Assembly (NCBI GenBank): GCA_964353405.1
Contig: CAYGWJ010000252.1
Location: forward strand, 1 to 9,563
Length of the DNA stretch: 9,563 bases
Origin: JBGLNJ01 sp964353405
GTDB taxonomy: Bacteria > Chloroflexota > Anaerolineae > Fen-1058
Reading direction: 5' to 3'
The notes beneath the pieces are model-generated. The model made no database searches and was not told the DNA's origin. It saw only the letters and a list, made by a program, of their open reading frames with translations. Shown here one piece after another: positions 5,777 to 9,563 of this stretch (positions are counted from its first letter, which is position 1; each line of letters opens with the position of its first letter). Made by a program: the position numbers and the translations under genes.

Positions 5777-6154
5777 ATGCCTACACACTACTTTACCGTC
5801 GCAGAAGCAAACTCGCTGCTGCCGCAGGTCATGTCTGTCATCAGCGGAATGATGGATGCGCGGCAGCGCATCCTTGACGCGCAGCCCGACCTGTGGCCGG
5901 TGTTGGAAAAAGCCATCGGAAATGGCGGCAGCAAAAAATCCGGCGCGCTGCTCTCCGAGTTCCGCCGCGTGGAAAACGGCGTGCGGACACTCAGCGAGAT
6001 GGGCTGTATCCTCAAAGACATCAACACCGGGCTGGTGGATTTCCCGACGATTCGCAACGGACACGAGGCACTTTTGTGCTGGCGTTATGGCGAGCCAGAA
6101 GTGGGCTATTGGCACGACGCCGAGTCGGGCTTGGCCGGGCGGCAACCGCTATAA
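5777..6154 (+). CDS. DUF2203 family protein
   Basis: A small soluble protein of 125 residues matching the DUF2203 family in its hallmark stretches: FTVAEANSLLPQV at 6-18, GCILKDINTGLVDFP at 76-90, LLCWRYGEPEVGYWHD at 99-114, and the terminal GRQPL. The middle (about 20-75) is predicted helical and charged. No function is established for the family that I know of; the invariant Lys-Asp, Glu-Pro and Trp-His residues suggest a binding or catalytic pocket. The ATG at 5777 starts right at the conserved N-terminus, but the ribosome site is weak. It lies 92 bp after the A-type carrier gene and 34 bp before the radical SAM gene, so it is probably co-transcribed with both. Confidence 0.9.
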   Translation: MPTHYFTVAEANSLLPQVMSVISGMMDARQRILDAQPDLWPVLEKAIGNGGSKKSGALLSEFRRVENGVRTLSEMGCILKDINTGLVDFPTIRNGHEALLCWRYGEPEVGYWHDAESGLAGRQPL

Positions 6155-6188
6155 CACAACGACACGCCGTCAAAAAGGATGTGAGAGA

Positions 6189-7553
6189 GTGAAACGACTT
6201 TGGCTCGATAACGGCGACCTGGGGGTGTTTGTCAATTCCTCTGGCCCGCACGAGCGATGGCAGGATCACGGGATGGGTTTGCTCCGCACCATCCTGCGCG
6301 ACAACGGCGTGGAGACAGATATGTTCTCCCTCCGTTCGCTGACCTCATGGGATGAGCTGCCCGGTCGGCTGGCGGGCTATGACATGCTCGTCATGAATGT
6401 GCGGAGCTATACGTTCCCGTTCGCCTACAAAGCCGCGCAGACGTTCAAGCAGGTCAACCCGAAGGGGCTTGTCCTCACGGGTGGGATGCATGCGACCGTC
6501 GCGCCGGACGAGATGGAAGCCATTAAAGAATTCGACGCTATCTGCCAGGGACCGGGCGAGAACGTGATCGTTGACCTGGTGAAAGACCCCGCCTCCTTTC
6601 CGCGCATGGTGCAGGGTGTCGGAGCCAAGTCTATGGCAGACTGGCCGATGATTGACCGGACGTTGTGGCCCGATCCCAAGCTGCCCGACTTTCCCTGGCC
6701 GCTGGAACCGGAATGCGGCTGGGGACCGGGGCCGGTCGCCACCCTCCTCACCAGCCGCGTTTGCCCCTGGCAGTGCGTCTTTTGCAACGAGTCGTCTTAC
6801 ATTGCCAACATGGGGCGGCGCTCTGTGGATCAGGTGATTGACGAGCTCAATTTCCTGGACGACAAGTACGGCCCGCTCGGCTCGGTGGTAATCCACGATT
6901 CAATGTTCTTCCAGCACCCGAGCTGGCTGCAGGAATGGCTGGAGAAATATCCACGCAGGGCGCACAAGCCCTGGCCCTACTGGGCGGCCGGGCGCTCGGA
7001 TACGGTGCGTCAATGGCCGGACCTCTTTGAAGCTCTTGTGCGAGAGACCCACTGGACGACCGTCTCGCTTGGCTTTGAGTCCGGGAGCGACCGCGTCCTG
7101 AAGATTTTGAACAAAGAGTGCACGGCAGAGGACAACTATTTTGCCATTGACCTGCTCAACCGGATTGGCGACGATCTGGAAGGTCAGGGCAGGCAAGCGC
7201 CCAAGTTCTGGGCCAACATCATGCTGGGCATTCCTGGCGAGACACGCGAGGATGCCTTTGAGACGATTCGAATGCTCCGGCACATGAAGCGCGTCATGCC
7301 CTCGATCGCGTACTATGCCCCCTACCCCGGCTCGGCGCTGGGCTATCAATTGATCGCCGAAGGCAAAAGCCTGATGAGCAAGGACAACTATCACCGCTAC
7401 CCGAGCGACGAAAAGGTCAAGGGCATTGACTATTTGTTCTACAATCAACTGTTGAAGGGCAAGTATGACCGCCAGGTCAACCAGGGTCTGCCCGATTGGG
7501 CCAGGCCCAAAGGCCGGGTCAGGCGATTCATTGACTCCCTGGTGAAGGCATGA
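6189..7553 (+). CDS. B12-binding-domain radical SAM protein
   Basis: A 454-residue radical SAM enzyme, expected to use a 4Fe-4S cluster to cleave S-adenosylmethionine. Residues 1 to about 135 look like a Rossmann B12-binding-type domain with GGMHATVAPDE at 98-108; the base-off motif DxHxxG is not present as such (DHGMG at 26-30). The radical SAM core begins at about 185 with C192-x3-C196-x2-C199 (VCPWQCVFC) and continues with SLGFESGSD (293-301) and IMLGIPGETRED (344-355), a layout typical of the Elp3/MiaB-fold group of B12-binding radical SAM proteins. The GTG at 6189 is chosen because AAGGA precedes it by nine bases; the open frame extends further upstream only as a shadow of the DUF2203 gene. 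The substrate is unknown. It overlaps the next small gene by ATGA. Confidence 0.9.
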   Translation: MKRLWLDNGDLGVFVNSSGPHERWQDHGMGLLRTILRDNGVETDMFSLRSLTSWDELPGRLAGYDMLVMNVRSYTFPFAYKAAQTFKQVNPKGLVLTGGMHATVAPDEMEAIKEFDAICQGPGENVIVDLVKDPASFPRMVQGVGAKSMADWPMIDRTLWPDPKLPDFPWPLEPECGWGPGPVATLLTSRVCPWQCVFCNESSYIANMGRRSVDQVIDELNFLDDKYGPLGSVVIHDSMFFQHPSWLQEWLEKYPRRAHKPWPYWAAGRSDTVRQWPDLFEALVRETHWTTVSLGFESGSDRVLKILNKECTAEDNYFAIDLLNRIGDDLEGQGRQAPKFWANIMLGIPGETREDAFETIRMLRHMKRVMPSIAYYAPYPGSALGYQLIAEGKSLMSKDNYHRYPSDEKVKGIDYLFYNQLLKGKYDRQVNQGLPDWARPKGRVRRFIDSLVKA

Positions 7554-7756
7554 GCAGCTTTAACAATCCTCATCACCTTTACGTGTTTGCTATGACGAAT
7601 GGCAAAAAGAAAGTCGCTTACGGCTCAAGCCCCGAGGACGCTTACGAGAATTTGCGGCTCCGCCTCACCGAGCAAGAGATGGCTGCGATCGTCAAGGATC
7701 AATTCACACGTATCACGCAGAGGGAATTGCATCAGCACGTGCACGAATTGGGTTAG
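7550..7756 (+). CDS. 68-residue conserved-looking protein, unknown function, coupled to the radical SAM gene
   Basis: I do not recognise this protein. Its start overlaps the radical SAM stop (ATGA, 7550-7553), the usual sign of translational coupling, so it is very likely real. It has no cysteine, signal peptide or membrane segment. The N-terminus contains PHHLYVFAM; the middle (SSPEDAYENLRLRLTEQEM) looks helical; the C-terminus is His-rich (RELHQHVHELG). Codon use matches the upstream gene. A partner or accessory protein of the radical SAM enzyme is the simplest guess; a peptide substrate is possible, but nothing in it shows a leader/core division. Its TAG shares bases with the stop of the glycosyltransferase remnant on the other strand. 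Confidence 0.75.
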   Translation: MSSFNNPHHLYVFAMTNGKKKVAYGSSPEDAYENLRLRLTEQEMAAIVKDQFTRITQRELHQHVHELG

Positions 7757-8238
7757 ATTGCTTCTATCAGGTCTGCTGCCCTGGTCACCCCGCCCAATGT
7801 AGCAAAACTTGTGGCCAGGTCGCACGCGTGGAGCCGAAACCCCGGATCACCTAGCACCGTTTCGATGGCTTGCCGCAAGCGTCCCACGCTGGCCTGAGCA
7901 GGAGCTATACGAATGCCCACGCCGGCCGCCTCGGCGCGAACGGCCTGCAAGCCCTGGTCGCCGCCATGCGGGACGATGACTTCTGGCACGCCGTGGACGG
8001 CCGCCGCGTGCGTCGTGCCGACTCCGCCGTGATGCACGAGGGCCGACAGGCGCGGGAACAGGTGAGCGTAATCCACCCAGCGCACGGCAACGCAGCGCGG
8101 TAGCCGCGCGGCGAGTTTCTCCTTCAAGCCCGGCGCAAGCTCGCTATCCCCAAATGCGACGATGGGAAACGCTCCCGCGAGCGTCGCCGCGCGCGCCGCG
8201 CCGACAAAAAAGCTCACGTCGTCTGTGAACGTGCTGGC
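7753..8238 (-). pseudogene. 5'-truncated glycosyltransferase (GT1/GT28-like C-terminal domain)
   Basis: The C-terminal nucleotide-sugar-binding half of an MGT/UGT-like glycosyltransferase. Counting from a GTG at 8217, it carries RWVDYAHLFPRLSALVHHGG (46-65), the donor-binding GGVGTTHAAAVHGVP (64-78) and VPHGGDQ (82-88). Family members are about 400 residues; only some 155 remain, and the N-terminal acceptor domain is missing. The frame is closed by a TAG at 8239-8241, and nothing upstream to 8500 resembles the lost half. The GTG has no ribosome site. A TATAAT (8261-8266 on the minus strand) lies upstream without a convincing -35. It is most likely a fossil left by deletion or insertion. Expression as a stand-alone domain cannot be ruled out, since the remaining frame has no internal stop. 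Confidence 0.75.
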
Positions 8239-8302
8239 CTATACCTGATACACAAACCACATTATACCGCATCACCCTGACCCTGTGATGGCGCGAACGT
8301 GG

Positions 8303-8334
8303 AGGCCGTAGGTGCTGATCGGTGGCCTTTCTTT
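8303..8334 (+). terminator. Candidate upstream member of a tandem terminator pair
   Basis: AGGCC (8303-8307) pairs with GGCCT (8324-8328), extended inward by two G.U pairs, and is followed by TTCTTTT. It is weaker than the hairpin 30 bp downstream. Together they would stop plus-strand transcripts coming from the DUF2203/radical SAM unit. Confidence 0.4.
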
Positions 8335-8360
8335 TGGCGGTGGGTAAAGGTGATAATTCA

Positions 8361-8395
8361 GGCCGCGGGGTAACATCCTGCGGCCCTTTTCATTT
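8361..8395 (+). terminator. Rho-independent terminator, plus strand
   Basis: GGCCGCGGG (8361-8369) pairs with CCTGCGGCC (8377-8385), 9 bp with one G.U, around a 7-base loop, and is followed by CTTTTCATTTT. The minus strand has no T run after the stem, so it acts in the plus direction. The nearest plus-strand gene upstream ends at 7756, on the far side of the glycosyltransferase remnant. Confidence 0.7.
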
Positions 8396-8408
8396 TGCGT
8401 TCCGGTTT

Positions 8409-8437
8409 TTGACTTGCGAGGTAATTGAGGCTATACT
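8409..8437 (+). promoter_or_regulatory. Strong sigma70-like promoter upstream of leader ORF and secreted protein
   Basis: TTGACT (8409-8414), a 17-base spacer and TATACT (8432-8437), each five of six consensus. The start would be near 8444, directly after the terminator at 8361-8395, so this begins a new transcription unit. The leader before the secreted-protein start is about 315 bases. Confidence 0.7.
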
Positions 8438-8493
8438 ATTTAGTGTCGTCCGGTTGTCTCGTTGCAATGGATCAGCGTCAAGGAGATGACGAG

Positions 8494-8517
8494 ATGGATC
8501 CTCCCCAGTACCTTTAG
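8494..8517 (+). CDS. Possible 7-residue leader peptide or truncated gene start
   Basis: ATG at 8494 follows a perfect AAGGAG (8480-8485) at the ideal 8-base spacing and encodes MDPPQYL before a TAG. An in-frame ATG at 8467 would give 16 residues but lacks a ribosome site. It sits about 50 bases after the predicted transcription start. It could be a regulatory leader peptide or the surviving start of a gene lost by rearrangement. Translation is not shown by the sequence alone. Confidence 0.35.
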   Translation: MDPPQYL

Positions 8518-8607
8518 CGATTCGGGGTAAGTGTGGCCAGCACATTCGTGGCAATCCGCGTTGTACACCAGAATCCGTTTCCGCCCATGCCGCCCACAAG
8601 GGCCTAA

Positions 8608-8693
8608 TCGGAAACTATTTCCGACTACCCTCCTCCACAGGGCAATTTGTGGAAATGGGAAACGGCGGCGTAGAAGGAGAAAATTCCTTCTAC
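8608..8693 (+). other. Three consecutive hairpins in the mRNA leader of the secreted protein
   Basis: TCGGAAA (8608-8614) pairs with TTTCCGA (8618-8624) around a three-base loop. TCCACA (8634-8639) pairs with TGTGGA (8648-8653). GTAGAAGGA (8670-8678) pairs perfectly with TCCTTCTAC (8685-8693). ATTTCC (8617-8622) can instead pair with GGAAAT (8651-8656), which would break the first two. Alternative pairing is suggestive of a switch but unproven. Confidence 0.5.
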
Positions 8694-8758
8694 TTACGAG
8701 AGTTAGGCGGGCTTGCCGATGGCCTGTGAGTATCGAATGTTGGGAGAGGAGAGCTCAT

Positions 8759-9247
8759 ATGAAGTATGCGCGAATTGCTCTTGCACTGTTGGGTCTAGTT
8801 GTCGCAGTGATTGGCTTGCCGACGATAGAGCCACGAGCAAATTCCTCCGCACCATGTGAGGTGTCGCTTCGATCCCAAACTACCATCGAGCGCCCGCAGG
8901 GTTGTTCCATGCAGGTTCCAGTGACACCGATTAGTCAGCGTCTTGTTATTGGGGAATACTTGATCGTTGGAAACCCGTGTACCACAGATCCCTGCTTGCC
9001 CTGTATAGTGTGGGCCGTGTGGGCAGGCGACATATACTACCATCTGACGATTCAAGGTGCCTGGTTGGGCGAGCCCCACTCCTGGGATGGGTACACGCCA
9101 GCAGAGGGGGACAAGGTTGCAGTTTTCGGCGAGGTATCCGAGGGGAAGGATATTTTTGGTCACACTTTCTACAATCTCGAGGTGAACTGGCTAAAGCCGG
9201 CACAACAGGTCTACTTGCCGTTGGTTACCAAGTGTGCTGCGCAATAG
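8759..9247 (+). CDS. Small secreted Cys-containing protein with C-terminal YLPLV motif
   Basis: A 162-residue protein of unknown function. The N-terminus is a Sec signal peptide: K2 and R5, then a hydrophobic core IALALLGLVVAVIGL (6-20), with cleavage likely around residues 28-31. The mature part has six cysteines (33, 49, 74, 79, 82, 159); NPCTTDPCLPC at 72-82 suggests disulfides. Residues about 60-145 alternate strands and turns, ending in GDKVAVFGEVSEGKDIFG (117-134), which hints at an OB-like beta domain; this is a guess. The C-terminus has VYLPLVTK (151-158), a motif I recall in many Chloroflexota exported proteins. The ATG at 8759 is chosen for the AGGAG site seven bases upstream and the signal peptide right behind it; the frame is open further upstream, but that part is Arg-rich and looks non-coding. 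Confidence 0.85.
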   Translation: MKYARIALALLGLVVAVIGLPTIEPRANSSAPCEVSLRSQTTIERPQGCSMQVPVTPISQRLVIGEYLIVGNPCTTDPCLPCIVWAVWAGDIYYHLTIQGAWLGEPHSWDGYTPAEGDKVAVFGEVSEGKDIFGHTFYNLEVNWLKPAQQVYLPLVTKCAAQ

Positions 9248-9269
9248 CAGGCCCGCCTGAGTTATGGTC

Positions 9270-9368
9270 GTTGCGACAGCCGCCTACCGCCCTGCCAGTC
9301 GCGAATCGGATGTGACACTCTGCGATTCGTGTAGAGGAAGGGCGGGCAACTGGTCTCTCTGTCGCGAC
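9270..9368. repeat. Nested imperfect inverted repeat, about 99 bp
   Basis: Three pairs of arms nest around one centre: 9270-9278 with 9360-9368 (one G.U), 9287-9293 with 9339-9345 (CCGCCCT), and 9302-9308 with 9323-9329 (CGAATCG). Spacers on the two sides differ in length. It begins 22 bases after the secreted-protein stop and has no T run. A MITE, a repeat element or an mRNA 3'-end structure are all possible. Confidence 0.55.
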
Positions 9369-9376
9369 ATGCGGCT

Positions 9377-9492
9377 TAGAGCGAATTCCAGTTGCATGTA
9401 CGGCATGCTCCCGCTGGATTGACAAATCCAGCGGCGGATTTGGCAATCCGCCGTGAGCAGCCATCCCGTACACTGATCAGGAAACCGCTCTA
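9377..9492. mobile_element. MITE-like element flanked by TA, with Tc1/IS630-type features
   Basis: TA (9377-9378, 9491-9492) flanks terminal inverted repeats GAGCGAATTCC and, reversed, GAGCGGTTTCC (9 of 11). Inner arms follow: GTACGG (9398-9403) with CCGTAC (9466-9471), and TGCTC (9406-9410) with GAGCA (9455-9459). At the core are a perfect 10-bp hairpin (9411-9420 with 9425-9434, loop GACA) and a perfect 9-bp hairpin (9432-9440 with 9445-9453, loop TGGC) that share three bases. No transposase is encoded. A TA target duplication is the mark of the Tc1/mariner-IS630 group. Confidence 0.6.
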
Positions 9493-9563
9493 GCCCAACA
9501 CGGCTCACGACCCTGCCGCTGGGCAATCAAGCGCCGGGTTTGGCCTTTGGCTTTCTCTTGGTG

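Larger units (their letters stand above)
8218..8758. other. Intergenic region between glycosyltransferase remnant and secreted-protein gene
   Basis: About 540 bp with no credible full gene. It holds two plus-strand terminator-like hairpins (8303-8334 and 8361-8395), a strong plus-strand promoter (8409-8437), a 7-codon leader ORF with a good ribosome site, and three hairpins (8608-8624, 8634-8653, 8670-8693) that would lie in the leader of the secreted-protein mRNA. Confidence 0.8.
9248..9563. other. Palindrome-rich intergenic tail of the window
   Basis: 316 bp with no credible gene. It is almost filled by two long imperfect palindromes (9270-9368 and 9377-9492). The last 70 bases hold nothing I can identify beyond weak internal symmetry. 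Confidence 0.75.

Noticed and set aside
8261..8266. Perfect minus-strand TATAAT upstream of the glycosyltransferase remnant.
   Set aside because: No acceptable -35 at 15-19 bases and no extended -10, so it is not listed as a promoter.
8440..8606. Minus-strand frame with a zinc-ribbon-like look (C, then CHEC with GHTYPESL after it).
   Set aside because: Only a few cysteines, no start codon with a ribosome site, and it ends within the plus-strand promoter. It might be a decayed transposase piece, but the evidence is too thin to list.
9494..9555. Integron attC-like site: GCCCAAC at one end and GTTTGGC at the other.
   Set aside because: The right box breaks the GTTRRRY consensus, the interior is poorly symmetric, and there is no integrase. 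The resemblance is probably chance.
1..9563. CRISPR arrays, tRNA or rRNA genes.
   Set aside because: No regularly spaced direct repeats, no cloverleaf with the conserved T-arm bases and no rRNA signature were seen on either strand.

Overview
The window looks like a chromosomal segment of a Chloroflexota-type bacterium (Anaerolineae/Caldilineae-like). This rests on a fused NuoCD, a SufR-type regulator beside an A-type Fe-S carrier, a DUF2203 protein, and a secreted protein ending in a YLPLV motif, which I recall as frequent in that phylum. The taxonomic call is inference; no rRNA or marker gene is present.

Left third (1-3895, minus strand): an operon nuoB - nuoCD - nuoI followed by mrp/apbC, the last running off the left edge. 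These are exactly the quinone-side (Q-module) subunits of respiratory complex I plus an Fe-S cluster carrier ATPase. nuoA is not upstream of nuoB and nuoH is not before nuoI. A well-formed minus-strand terminator or attenuator lies between nuoI and mrp.

3896-4481 is a 586-bp divergent control region. It holds a nuoB promoter, a 17-bp perfect inverted repeat, a plus-strand terminator-like hairpin, a near-consensus promoter for the regulator, and an 89-bp palindromic MITE-like insert between that promoter and the regulator start.

Middle (4482-7756, plus strand): a SufR-like Fe-S-sensing winged-helix regulator; then, from its own promoter, an ErpA/IscA-type A-type carrier, a DUF2203 protein, a B12-binding-domain radical SAM enzyme and a translationally coupled 68-residue protein of unknown function. 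Regulator, carrier, Mrp ATPase, Fe-S-rich complex I subunits and a radical SAM enzyme together give the region an iron-sulfur theme.

Right third (7753-9563): more fluid DNA. A 5'-truncated glycosyltransferase remnant is convergent with, and shares stop-codon bases with, the 68-residue gene. Beyond it lie two plus-strand terminator-like hairpins with no plus-strand gene just before them, a strong promoter with a 7-codon leader ORF and a structured leader, a small Cys-containing secreted protein, and two long imperfect palindromes. The second palindrome is flanked by TA and looks like a Tc1/IS630-type MITE. I saw no tRNA, rRNA, CRISPR array or intact transposase.
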